Source of the DNA: Methylomonas rivi
GTDB lineage: Bacteria; Pseudomonadota; Gammaproteobacteria; Methylococcales; Methylomonadaceae
Assembly (NCBI RefSeq): GCF_024505165.1
Contig: NZ_JANIBK010000003.1
Location: 1-64,000, forward strand
Direction of reading: 5' to 3'
Length of the DNA: 64,000 nucleotides
Position 1 is the stretch's first letter. Each line of letters starts with the position of its first letter. The notes under the pieces are model-generated. The model was given only the letters and a program-made list of their open reading frames with translations, was not told where the DNA came from and did no database searches. Shown one piece after another: positions 54,485-64,000 of this stretch. The position numbers were made by a program, and so were the translations under genes.

Positions 54485-56230
54485 CTACTCCAGTTTTTCC
54501 AGATAATGCAGTTGCAATTGCAGGCTGCGCTGGCCGCGATATTCGTTGATATCCAGCTTATAAACGGCCTTAACCTTGCGGCAACCCAACCAAATTTCCG
54601 GTTTATCGGCAAAAAAAGCGATGGCGTCTATCAGTAAATTGCTGAAAGGCAGCTTTAAGACGAATTTCAGATGTTGCTTGCCGACGACACGGCATTGATA
54701 GACATCGAACACGCCGTCGAAGGCCGGCTCGGGAAACGCTTGTCCCCAAATCGCAGCCTGCTGCAATTGCTCGGCAAATTCCAGGGTCAAATGCTGTTGG
54801 TCCAGCTGGCCGTCGGACCAAGCTTTTTGTTCCAGATCGACTTGCGTCAGCTTGGCGGCTACAGCATCCGCGAACAACAAGGCAAAATGCGGATAATCGT
54901 GCAGTTTGATCGTCAAGCCGGCCGCCATGGCGTGGCCGCCGAATTTGCTTAACAACTGCGGATGCCTGGCGGCAATATCGCTCAACACATCGCGGATATG
55001 CACGCCGTTGATGGAGCGGGCCGAGCCTTTCAACTCGCCGGTTTCCGCCGGGGCAAAGGCGATCACCGGCCGATGCAGCCTGTCCTTGATCCGCGAAGCC
55101 AGAATACCGATCACCCCCTGGTGCCAGTTGGCATCGTACAAACACACGCCCGCCGGCACGTGCTGCTCGTCCAGCGCCCGCATGTCCGCCAGCAAGGCCA
55201 TCGCCTCGTTTTTCATCTGCCCTTCGACCTCTTTCCTATCCTGATTCAAGGCGTCAAGCTGCACAGCTATATCCTTCGCTAAACCGGCATCCTCGGTCAG
55301 CAAGCACTGAATACCCAAGGACATGTCATCCATGCGCCCGGCGGCGTTCAAACGCGGGGCAATGGCAAAGCCCAAATCGGCGGCGTGGATATTGGCCAGC
55401 TGGCGGCCGGAAATTTCCACCAGGGCTTTGATGCCGCATTGGCATTGTCCCGAGCGTATCCGTAACAAGCCTTGATGCACCAAAACCCGATTGACATGAT
55501 CCAACGCCACCACATCGGCCACCGTACCTAGCGCCACGTAATCGAGCAATTGCGCCAGATTGGGTTCGGCCAGTCCGTTCTTTTCGAACCAATGCAATTC
55601 CCGCAGGCGTATCCTTAAGGCCATCAACACATAAAACATCACCCCCACGCCGGCGATATTGCTGCTGGGGAATTTGTCTTCCGGCAAATTGGGATTGACG
55701 ATGGCGTCGGCGGCGGGCAATTCATGGCCGGGCAAATGATGGTCGGTAATCAGCACCTGCATGCCGGCGGCCTTGGCGGCCTTGACGCCTTCGATACTGG
55801 AAATGCCGTTATCGACGGTGAGAATGATGTCGGGGCGCTGCCGCTTGACCAGCTCGACGATTTCCGGCGTCAGGCCATAGCCGTATTCGAAGCGGTTGGG
55901 CACCACGAAATTCAGATTTTTCATCCCCAGCAAGGCCAAGCCCTTGATGGCCAGCGCGCAACTGGTGGCGCCGTCGGCGTCGAAATCCGCTACCACCGTC
56001 AGGGCTTTTTGCTGTTGAAGCGCGGCAATCAACTGTTCCACCATGTTTTGCATGCCGCTCAACAACCAGGGCGAAGGCAATTTGGCCAGAGAGCGTTCTA
56101 ACTCGTCCGCTTGTTGAACCCCCCGGCTGGCGAATATGCGCTGCAATACCGGATCGATGTCCCCGAGCTGGAGCTTTCCGGCCGCTTGCGGCCGCTGCGC
56201 TATGATTTTTTTGACGCCTTGCAGGTACAT
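54485..56230 (-). CDS. recJ: Single-stranded-DNA exonuclease RecJ
   Basis: This 5'-3' exonuclease of about 581 residues has a DHH phosphoesterase core: VVADFDADGATSCAL, VDNGISSIEG and the TDHHLPGHEL catalytic motif, with DHHA1 domain containing GGHAMAAGL and an OB-like C-terminus. It acts in RecFOR recombination and mismatch repair. Start ATG 56230 lies just past the thrC terminator hairpin; a TTG at 56254 falls inside that hairpin and is rejected. It is the first gene of the recJ-arnT-like-PAP2-UPF0178 run. Confidence 0.93.
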   Translation of the reverse strand: MYLQGVKKIIAQRPQAAGKLQLGDIDPVLQRIFASRGVQQADELERSLAKLPSPWLLSGMQNMVEQLIAALQQQKALTVVADFDADGATSCALAIKGLALLGMKNLNFVVPNRFEYGYGLTPEIVELVKRQRPDIILTVDNGISSIEGVKAAKAAGMQVLITDHHLPGHELPAADAIVNPNLPEDKFPSSNIAGVGVMFYVLMALRIRLRELHWFEKNGLAEPNLAQLLDYVALGTVADVVALDHVNRVLVHQGLLRIRSGQCQCGIKALVEISGRQLANIHAADLGFAIAPRLNAAGRMDDMSLGIQCLLTEDAGLAKDIAVQLDALNQDRKEVEGQMKNEAMALLADMRALDEQHVPAGVCLYDANWHQGVIGILASRIKDRLHRPVIAFAPAETGELKGSARSINGVHIRDVLSDIAARHPQLLSKFGGHAMAAGLTIKLHDYPHFALLFADAVAAKLTQVDLEQKAWSDGQLDQQHLTLEFAEQLQQAAIWGQAFPEPAFDGVFDVYQCRVVGKQHLKFVLKLPFSNLLIDAIAFFADKPEIWLGCRKVKAVYKLDINEYRGQRSLQLQLHYLEKLE

Positions 56231-56240
56231 ATCAGCGAAT

Positions 56241-56266
56241 AAAAAAGCCGGCAAACGCCGGCTTTT
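56241..56266 (-). terminator. Rho-independent terminator after thrC
   Basis: On the minus strand AAAAGCCGGC (56266-56257) pairs perfectly with GCCGGCTTTT (56252-56243) around a GTTT loop and continues as T residues to 56241. It lies about 20 bases after the thrC stop and just before the recJ start. Confidence 0.9.
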
Positions 56267-56284
56267 GCATAATCATGGTGGCGA

Positions 56285-57379
56285 TTACATCGAGTCCAGA
56301 ATGGCTTTTTTCACCGCTTCCAGGTTCGCTTCTATGGTCACCGGATGGGCATCCTTGCATTGGCTGATGGCGATATCCGGATCCTTGATGCCGTTGCCGG
56401 TCAGGGTGCAGACGATACGACTGCCTTCGGGGATTTTTCCACTGCCAATGTCCTGCAGGGCGCCGGCCAGAGAGGCTGCCGAAGCGGGTTCGCAGAATAC
56501 GCCTTCATATTGCGACAACATTTTTTGCGCCGCCAGAATTTGCTGGTCGGTTTGCGAATCGAACCAGCCGCCGGATTCCTGTTGCGCCTTCCAGGCCAGA
56601 TCCCAGGATTGCGGATGGCCGATACGAATGGCGGTGGCCACGGTCTCGGGATGATCGATCATTTTACCGGCCACGAACGGCGCCGCGCCAGCGGCTTGGT
56701 AACCGCACATGATGGGACGTCTATCGGTAACGGCCGGCAAACCCGGCAGGTCTTGCGCGTATTCGGTATAGCCCATCCAATAGGCGGAAATATTGCCGGC
56801 ATTGCCGACCGGCAAGCAGTGATAATCCGGCGCCCCACCCAATTCGTCTATGATTTCGAAGGCGGCGGTTTTCTGCCCTTGCAAACGAAACGGATTGATG
56901 GAGTTGACGATGGCAACCGGCGCATGGTCGGCGATTTGCTTGACGATGTTCATGCCGGCATCGAAATTGCCGTTGATCTGGATGATTTGCGCGCCGTACA
57001 TCAAGGTTTGCGCCAATTTGCCCAAGGCGATTTTACCTTCCGGAATCAACACGAAGGCTTTGATGCCGGCTCTAACCGCATAGGCGGCGGCCGACGCCGA
57101 GGTATTGCCGGTCGAAGCGCAAATGATGGCCTGACTACCCTCTTCCACCGCTTTGGTAACGGCCATGGTCATGCCGCGGTCCTTGAACGAACCGGTCGGA
57201 TTCAAACCTTCGAATTTCACATAAATGTCCACGTCCTTGCCGATCAGGCGCGGAATATTCTCTAACCGGATCAGCGGCGTGTTGCCTTCGCACAGACTGA
57301 TCAAGCGGGTGCTGGCGGAAACCGGCAGGCGGCTGCGGTAGCGTTCGATGAGCCCCGTATAACGTTGTTGTGTTGCCAT
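56285..57379 (-). CDS. thrC: Threonine synthase
   Basis: The 364-residue PLP enzyme converts O-phosphohomoserine to threonine. The PLP Lys is in GSFKDRGMT (about residues 62-70), ASTGNTSAS is the phosphate-recognition loop, and PVGNAGNISAY lies further on. Length fits the short bacterial type. It follows hom by 3 bases and ends in a strong terminator. Confidence 0.95.
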   Translation of the reverse strand: MATQQRYTGLIERYRSRLPVSASTRLISLCEGNTPLIRLENIPRLIGKDVDIYVKFEGLNPTGSFKDRGMTMAVTKAVEEGSQAIICASTGNTSASAAAYAVRAGIKAFVLIPEGKIALGKLAQTLMYGAQIIQINGNFDAGMNIVKQIADHAPVAIVNSINPFRLQGQKTAAFEIIDELGGAPDYHCLPVGNAGNISAYWMGYTEYAQDLPGLPAVTDRRPIMCGYQAAGAAPFVAGKMIDHPETVATAIRIGHPQSWDLAWKAQQESGGWFDSQTDQQILAAQKMLSQYEGVFCEPASAASLAGALQDIGSGKIPEGSRIVCTLTGNGIKDPDIAISQCKDAHPVTIEANLEAVKKAILDSM

Positions 57380-57382
57380 GTT

Positions 57383-58693
57383 TTATCCTAAAGTTTCCAG
57401 GCGAATGCGGGCGACTTTGCCGGTAACGGTTGCCAAGGCCTCGATTTCGGCAATCGCCGCGTTCATTTCTTTTTCCAGGGTCTGCTGCGTCAGCATGATA
57501 ATCGGCACCGACGACTCGCCCGCCAAGGGTTCTTTCTGAATCAGCGCTTCGATGCTGATTTGGTGCGCCGCCAGAATGCGGGTCACATCGGCCAGCACGC
57601 CGGGTTTGTCCTCGGCGGTCAGGCGCAGGTAATAAGCGGTTTTGATGTCGTCGGCGGACAATACCGGCATATCGACAATGGCATTGGCTTGAAACGCCAA
57701 GTGCGGCACCCGGTTTTCCGGATCGCTGGTCATGGCCCGCACCACATCGACCAAGTCGGCCACCACGGCTGAAGCGGTCGGCTCCGCGCCGGCGCCGGCG
57801 CCGTAATATAGAGTCGGCCCCACCGCATCGCCGCACACCAACACCGCATTCATGACACCGTCGACATTGGCGATCAAACGCCGTTTGGGAATCAAAGTGG
57901 GGTGTACCCGCAGCTCTATGCCTTGTTCGGTATGACGCGCCACACCCAAATGCTTGATGCGGTAACCGAGTTCTTCGGCGTATTCGACATCGGCGCGGGT
58001 GATTTGGGTAATCCCTTCCGTGAACACTTTATCGAACTGCAAGGGAATGCCGAAGGCGATCGAAGCCAGTATGGTCAGCTTGTGGCCGGCGTCTATGCCT
58101 TCGACATCGAAGGTAGGGTCGGCTTCGGCGTATCCCAGAGCCTGCGCTTCGGCCAAAACGTCGGCGAAATCGCGGCCCTTGTCGCGCATCTCGGTAAGAA
58201 TGAAATTGCCGGTACCGTTGATGATGCCGGCCAACCATTTGATACGGTTACCGCTCAAGCCCTCGCGAATGGCTTTGATGATGGGAATGCCGCCGGCCAC
58301 CGCCGCTTCGAACATCACCATCACACCCTTCTTGCCGGCTTCGGCGAAAATCTCGTTACCGTGCAGGGCGATCAGAGCTTTATTAGCGGTTACCACGTGT
58401 TTGCCGTTGGCAATGGCAGTCAGCACCAGTTGTTTGGCCAGATCGTAACCGCCGATCAATTCCACGACCACATCGATATCCGGATCGTTGACGATTTCGA
58501 ACGGATCGGCGGTCAGCGACATACCCTGGGTATCGCAAATGCGTTGCTGCGTCAGATTTCGCGCCGACGCTCGACTAACCAGGATTTCCCGTCCGGCGCG
58601 GCGAGCGATTTCCTCGGCATTCCTTTTCAGTACGTTAACGGTGCCGCCGCCAACAGTCCCCAATCCCAACACACCTACTTTTACCGGCTTCAA
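57383..58693 (-). CDS. hom: Homoserine dehydrogenase
   Basis: The 436-residue enzyme reduces aspartate semialdehyde to homoserine. It has an N-terminal NAD(P)-binding GLGTVGGG, the catalytic region GGIPIIKAIREGLSGNRI and a Lys in NKALIA, then a C-terminal ACT domain (about residues 350-430) for threonine feedback. Start is TTG 58693, supported by AGGAG 6 bases upstream. It is not fused to aspartate kinase. Confidence 0.94.
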   Translation of the reverse strand: MKPVKVGVLGLGTVGGGTVNVLKRNAEEIARRAGREILVSRASARNLTQQRICDTQGMSLTADPFEIVNDPDIDVVVELIGGYDLAKQLVLTAIANGKHVVTANKALIALHGNEIFAEAGKKGVMVMFEAAVAGGIPIIKAIREGLSGNRIKWLAGIINGTGNFILTEMRDKGRDFADVLAEAQALGYAEADPTFDVEGIDAGHKLTILASIAFGIPLQFDKVFTEGITQITRADVEYAEELGYRIKHLGVARHTEQGIELRVHPTLIPKRRLIANVDGVMNAVLVCGDAVGPTLYYGAGAGAEPTASAVVADLVDVVRAMTSDPENRVPHLAFQANAIVDMPVLSADDIKTAYYLRLTAEDKPGVLADVTRILAAHQISIEALIQKEPLAGESSVPIIMLTQQTLEKEMNAAIAEIEALATVTGKVARIRLETLG

Positions 58694-58729
58694 ACCCGAC
58701 TCCTAGCGTTAAACCAAAACTGCGCGCAA

Positions 58730-59914
58730 TTATACAACGTTGTCTTTCTTGAGCATATTACGGATGCTGCGCAAGGCCTGCCGGGTTCTGTGCTCGTTTT
58801 CAATCAGACTGAAACGGATATGGTCGTCGCCGTGCTGCCCGAAGCCGATACCGGGCGATACCGCCACCTTGGCATCGATGATCAACTTTTTGGCGAATTC
58901 GATCGAACCCATTTCCCGATAGGCTTCCGGTATTTTGGCCCAGACAAACATGGTGGCCCTGGGTTTTTCCACATGCCAGCCCATGGCGTTCAGGCCGTCG
59001 CACAACACGTCGCGTCTGGCCTTGTACATGTCGCATATTTCCTTGACGCAATCCTGCGGGCCTTCCAGCGCGGTGATCGCCGCCACCTGTATCGGCGTAA
59101 AGGTACCGTAATCCATGTAGGATTTGATGCGGGTCAAGGCGGCGACCAAGGTCGGATTGCCGCACATGAATCCCACTCGCCAGCCCGGCATGTTGTAACT
59201 TTTGGACAAGGAAAAAAATTCGACCGCAATGTCCTTGGCGCCTTCCACCTGCAGGATGGACGGTGCCACGTAGCCGTCGAAGACGATGTCGGCATAAGCG
59301 ATATCGTGGACGATCCAGATGTTGTGTTCCTTGCAGATTGCCACCACTTTTTCGAAGAAATCCAGTTCCACGCACTGGCACGTCGGGTTGCCTGGAAAGT
59401 TCAGAATCAGCATCTTCGGCTTGGGCCAACATTCGGCGATACCTTTCTGCAATTCTTCAAAAAAATCGGTGCCGGGCGTCAACGGCACATGGCGAATATC
59501 CGCGCCGGCGATCACCACACCGTAGGGATGAATCGGATACGCCGGGTTAGGCACCAATACCACGTCGCCCGGTCCAAGCGTCGCCAAGGCCAGATGCGAC
59601 AGACCTTCCTTGGAACCGATGGTCACGATAGCCTCGGTGTTGTAATCCAGATCGACATCGAAACGGTTTTTGTACCAGGTGCAAATCGCTTTGCGTAAGC
59701 GCGGTATGCCTTTGGAAACCGAATAGCGGTGGGTATCGTCACGCTGCGCCACTTCCAGCATTTTATCCAGGATATGCTTGGGGGTGGGTTGGTCGGGGTT
59801 ACCCATGCCGAAATCGATGATATCTTCACCCTCGGCTCGCGCCTTGGCTTTCAGCTCATTGACGATGTTAAATACATAAGGCGGGAGGCGACTGATACGG
59901 TGAAATTCTTCCAT
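58730..59914 (-). CDS. alaC: Class I aminotransferase, AlaC-like
   Basis: The protein of about 394 residues has the PLP enzyme fold: start [52 protein letters not shown] with the PLP Lys, and a C-terminal Arg ([11 protein letters not shown]) that binds the carboxylate. AlaC makes alanine from pyruvate and glutamate; position upstream of hom-thrC is a frequent arrangement. ATG 59914 has AAGAG 7 bases upstream. Confidence 0.9.
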   Translation of the reverse strand: MEEFHRISRLPPYVFNIVNELKAKARAEGEDIIDFGMGNPDQPTPKHILDKMLEVAQRDDTHRYSVSKGIPRLRKAICTWYKNRFDVDLDYNTEAIVTIGSKEGLSHLALATLGPGDVVLVPNPAYPIHPYGVVIAGADIRHVPLTPGTDFFEELQKGIAECWPKPKMLILNFPGNPTCQCVELDFFEKVVAICKEHNIWIVHDIAYADIVFDGYVAPSILQVEGAKDIAVEFFSLSKSYNMPGWRVGFMCGNPTLVAALTRIKSYMDYGTFTPIQVAAITALEGPQDCVKEICDMYKARRDVLCDGLNAMGWHVEKPRATMFVWAKIPEAYREMGSIEFAKKLIIDAKVAVSPGIGFGQHGDDHIRFSLIENEHRTRQALRSIRNMLKKDNVV

Positions 59915-60046
59915 TAATGACTCTTGAGATTCAGGATTGAAGACGACTTGCAAGAAAACCGGCTAAGGTACTGTTGTTATTGGTGGTTGTCAATTTGGAC
60001 AGCAGGCTGGAGACGCAAGCCATTGCGCCTCCGCGAACCTGTAATC

Positions 60047-61366
<1,320 letters not shown>

Positions 61367-61409
61367 TTACCCGCAACTACCCTGAAGGGCATAAAGGGCG
61401 CTAGAACGA

Positions 61410-62600
61410 CTACCTCAATGGTTTAACAAGCCATTGTTGATCATGCTTTTCCAATATGGCGGAACAACCCAATTGTACCGCCGAGCCTTGCTGACCCGGC
61501 AACTGTTGTATCACCCGGGTGCCCGCCGCGCGTAAATCCCGGATGACTTGCAACAAATCGCTATCGTCGTCCGGCGCCGGCGCAAATACAGTTTGCTCAA
61601 CCGATGCGGCATCGCTATCGAACAGGGACGCCAGCACCTTCAAGTCCGCGCTGAAGCCGGTAGCCGGTCTGGCCCGGCCGAACACGGCGCCAATATTGTC
61701 GTAACGGCCGCCGCGCGCAATTTCCCTGCCGATGGTGGGCACGAAAGCGGCGAACACCATACCGGTATGGTAATGATAGCCGCGTAGCTCGGCTAAATCG
61801 AAACTGACGGTCAGGGACGGATAATCCCGCTGCAATTTGTGCGCTATGTTTTGTAAATCCAGTAATGCGGCGCGGATGCCATCATTGCCGATATCCAACA
61901 ATTCGCCGGCCTTAGCCAATACCTCGCTACCGCCATTCAATTTGGGCAAGGCATTAAAAATCGCTTTGAACTGCGCCGGAACGGCAAATTGATCCACCAG
62001 TTCGGCAAGCTCGGTCCTGGCTTTACGTTGCAGCACGTCGAACAACTCGGCTTCTTGCTGCCGGTTCAGGCCGGCTTGTTCCACCAATGCCCGATAGATA
62101 CCGACGTGCCCCATGTCCAAATGCACGTTTTGTACACCGCTGATGGCCAACATTTCCAACATCAGCCGGATCACTTCATAATCGCTTTCGATACCGGCAT
62201 GACCATAAAGCTCCGCGCCGATCTGCATCGGGCTGCGGGTTTTTTCCAAGGGATCGCCCAGAGTATGCAAGGTGGTGCCGGCATAACAAAGCCGAGTCGG
62301 CCATTCGTGCTTGAGATTGTGCGCATCGATACGCGCCACTTGCGGCGTCATGTCCGCGCGCACGCCCAACATCTCGCCGCTTAATTGATCCGTCAGTTTG
62401 AAGGTTTGCAAATCGAGATCGTGCCCCGAGCCGGTCAACAGCGAATCCAAAAAATCCACGAACGGCGGAATTACCAACTGGTAGCCCCAACAATCGAAGG
62501 TATCGAGCAAGCTGCGGCGCAGGCTTTCCAACTGCGCGGCCTGCTCCGGCAACACTTCGGTAATGCCTTCCGGTAACAGCCAGGAGTCTTTTTTTTGCAT
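61410..62600 (-). CDS. hisZ: ATP phosphoribosyltransferase regulatory subunit
   Basis: The 396-residue protein is a HisRS paralogue lacking the anticodon-binding domain. It shows class II synthetase-like motifs (FDCWGYQLVIPPFVDFLDSLL; ADMTPQVARI) and the C-terminal histidine-binding-like AAFVPTIGREIARGGRYDNIG. HisZ partners a short HisG in histidine synthesis and does not charge tRNA. It implies a HisG-S enzyme elsewhere in the genome. Confidence 0.94.
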   Translation of the reverse strand: MQKKDSWLLPEGITEVLPEQAAQLESLRRSLLDTFDCWGYQLVIPPFVDFLDSLLTGSGHDLDLQTFKLTDQLSGEMLGVRADMTPQVARIDAHNLKHEWPTRLCYAGTTLHTLGDPLEKTRSPMQIGAELYGHAGIESDYEVIRLMLEMLAISGVQNVHLDMGHVGIYRALVEQAGLNRQQEAELFDVLQRKARTELAELVDQFAVPAQFKAIFNALPKLNGGSEVLAKAGELLDIGNDGIRAALLDLQNIAHKLQRDYPSLTVSFDLAELRGYHYHTGMVFAAFVPTIGREIARGGRYDNIGAVFGRARPATGFSADLKVLASLFDSDAASVEQTVFAPAPDDDSDLLQVIRDLRAAGTRVIQQLPGQQGSAVQLGCSAILEKHDQQWLVKPLR

Positions 62601-62671
62601 TTTCTTTGCCCCAATCGCAGAAAACGCCCCACGGAGCGGAGCGCTTTCTGCTGCATTACGAATGATAAATC

Positions 62672-63526
62672 TTATTTTTGCTGCTTAAAGAACTTGAAGA
62701 AATCCGAATCGGGTTCCAATACCATGATATTGCCGGATTTGCCTAGGCTTTGTTTATACGCAATCATGCTGCGGTAAAAAGCATAGAAGTCTTGGTCCTC
62801 GCTATAAGCCTTGGCGAAAATATCGGCGGCTTGAGCATCGCCTTCGCCACGCATGACTTCGGAATCGCGATAGGCATTCGCCAAAATGATTTCGCGTTGT
62901 TTATCGGCATCCGCCCGGATACGCTCGGCGGCCTCGGAACCTTGCGAACGGAATTCTCGCGCCACCCGAGCCCGTTCGGCTTCCATGCGCTGGTAAACGG
63001 AACTGCTGACTTCATTCGGCAAGTCAATCCGCTTAACCTGTACATCGACGATGTTGATACCCAATTTCAAGGCATGCGGCGACACATTGGTAATCAAGGC
63101 TTCGCGAATGGCGCTACGGTCGGTGGAAACCAGTTGCTTGATTTCACGCTTGCTGAATTCGCTTCTGAATGAATCCTTGATGATTTGATCCAGCCGGATA
63201 TTGGCCTGATTGGCATCGCCGCCCACCGAGGTATAAAAGGTTTTGACATCGGCTATACGCCATTTGACGAACGAGTCGACGATGACATTCTTCTTTTCCG
63301 CGGTCAGGAAGCGTTCAGGTGTCGAATCCATGGTCAGGATGCGCGCATCGAACTTTTTGACATTATTAATCAGCGGCAGCTTGAAATGAATGCCGGGTCT
63401 AAAGTCCACCGCGACGATTTCGCCCAACTGAAACTTGATGGCCCGCTCGGTCTCGGTCACGGTAAACACCGACATGGATAGCAATACCAGCAGTGCGCCA
63501 ACGGCAACGATTATTTTATTACCCAT
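62672..63526 (-). CDS. hflC: FtsH protease modulator HflC
   Basis: The 284-residue protein is canonical HflC: N-terminal membrane anchor (KIIVAVGALLVLLSMSVFTV), SPFH domain with ERAIKFQLGEIVAVDF and VIVDSFVKWRI, RVAREFRSQGSEAAERIRADADKQ in the coiled coil and YGSDFFKFF-like C-terminus (PDSDFFKFFKQQK). It caps FtsH in the inner membrane with HflK. The hflK stop is 1 base upstream. Confidence 0.95.
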   Translation of the reverse strand: MGNKIIVAVGALLVLLSMSVFTVTETERAIKFQLGEIVAVDFRPGIHFKLPLINNVKKFDARILTMDSTPERFLTAEKKNVIVDSFVKWRIADVKTFYTSVGGDANQANIRLDQIIKDSFRSEFSKREIKQLVSTDRSAIREALITNVSPHALKLGINIVDVQVKRIDLPNEVSSSVYQRMEAERARVAREFRSQGSEAAERIRADADKQREIILANAYRDSEVMRGEGDAQAADIFAKAYSEDQDFYAFYRSMIAYKQSLGKSGNIMVLEPDSDFFKFFKQQK

Positions 63527-63527
63527 C

Positions 63528-64000
63528 TTAACGCCCCCTCACATCGCGTTCACGGCTTGAAGCACGGATATCGCTTTTGAATTCTTTTACCGGCGGCAAC
63601 GACGTTGAAACCGGTTCGTGACTCACCGGTGCCGCGACTGCTTCCTCGGTCGAACGGTTTGTCATTTTATCCAAAGGCAGATACATGATGTTATTACCGC
63701 CTTTCACATCCACCAACACGTTGTTGGAACGCCCCAGCACCGATTCCATCGCTTCGATATACATCCGCTGTTTGGTGACGGCCGGGGCCTTTTTGTATTC
63801 AACCATCAACTGCGAGAAACGGCTGACATCGCCCGTTGCCTCCGCAATCACTTTAACCTTGTAACCTTCCGACTCCTGAACGATGCGCGATGCGGCACCG
63901 CGCGCCTTGGGCACTACGTCGTTGGAATAGGCTTCCGCTTCGTTGATCAAGCGCTGCTTATCTTCGCGGGCACGGATGGCGTCTTCGAAAGCGCCTTGCA
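63528..64000 (-). CDS. hflK: FtsH protease modulator HflK, 5' end outside window
   Basis: The reading frame is open to the right edge, giving about 156 C-terminal residues: the helical RARED..NEAEAYSNDVVPKARGAA region, SEGYKVKVIAEATGDVSRF, RMYIEAMESVLGRSNN and a C-terminal NIMYLPLDKM segment with a basic, disordered tail. These match HflK. The N-terminal membrane helix and band-7 domain lie beyond the window. It is directly followed by hflC. Confidence 0.93.
   Translation of the reverse strand, partial: QGAFEDAIRAREDKQRLINEAEAYSNDVVPKARGAASRIVQESEGYKVKVIAEATGDVSRFSQLMVEYKKAPAVTKQRMYIEAMESVLGRSNNVLVDVKGGNNIMYLPLDKMTNRSTEEAVAAPVSHEPVSTSLPPVKEFKSDIRASSRERDVRGR

Noticed and set aside
57902-59698. 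A 598-codon plus-strand frame opposite hom and the aminotransferase
   Set aside because: It spans two real genes on the other strand and has the low-hydrophobicity His/Gln/Asp-rich composition of antisense frames.

Overview
The window looks like a chromosomal stretch from a GC-moderate, Gram-negative gammaproteobacterium. It carries an intact sigma-E operon of Pseudomonas type (algU-mucA-mucB-mucD), bamC next to dapA, the hflK-hflC-hisZ-purA order, a type II secretion cluster, lipoproteins and a diheme cytochrome c. A Methylomonas-like methanotroph (Methylococcales) is my best guess from overall gene style, but no methane-oxidation gene is present to prove it. I saw no rRNA, tRNA, insertion sequence, transposase or CRISPR array.

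Layout. 1-2.1 kb (+): a truncated glycine-rich lipoprotein, an M48 zinc protease and a PP2C phosphatase. 2.1-5.1 kb: AlkB-type dioxygenase, AspT/YidE-type transporter, cytochrome c4. 5.3-11.6 kb (-): a likely transcription unit of a diguanylate cyclase, a REC-PAS-PAS-HD-GYP regulator, a TolC-type outer membrane protein and two paralogous PhnD-like periplasmic binding proteins. 11.9-16.6 kb (-): a DHOD-like flavoprotein coupled to pyruvate:ferredoxin oxidoreductase. 17-21.3 kb: SDR enzyme, an unexplained intergenic stretch, two small divergent membrane proteins, a Crp/Fnr regulator with a CBS protein, and an HDOD protein.

21.3-28.8 kb (-): algU-mucA-mucB-mucD, then cysK, then a tightly overlapping three-gene set of unknown function (polytopic membrane protein, SPFH-like coiled-coil protein, lipoprotein). 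29-30.6 kb (+): nadB. 30.7-39.5 kb (-): type II secretion genes gspF-G-H-I-J-K-L-M-C/N-D without gspE. Directly upstream, 39.6-41.4 kb, is an AT-richer two-gene cassette encoding an AAA/ABC-type ATPase and a small protein with a PD-(D/E)XK-like signature; it resembles ATPase-nuclease defence pairs and is the best candidate here for an undescribed system. 41.5-43.4 kb (-): an HflK/HflC-like pair that is additional to the canonical one at the right edge.

43.6-51.7 kb: slyD, greB, a small membrane protein, a GGCT-fold protein, dtd, a small helical protein, purL, bamC, dapA. 51.8-56.2 kb (-): UPF0178 protein, PAP2 phosphatase, ArnT-like glycosyltransferase, recJ. 56.3-64 kb (-): thrC, hom, alaC-type aminotransferase, purA, hisZ, hflC and the 3' part of hflK. 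The right third is housekeeping; the accessory interest lies at 5-12 kb, 16.6-24.4 kb and 39.5-43.4 kb.
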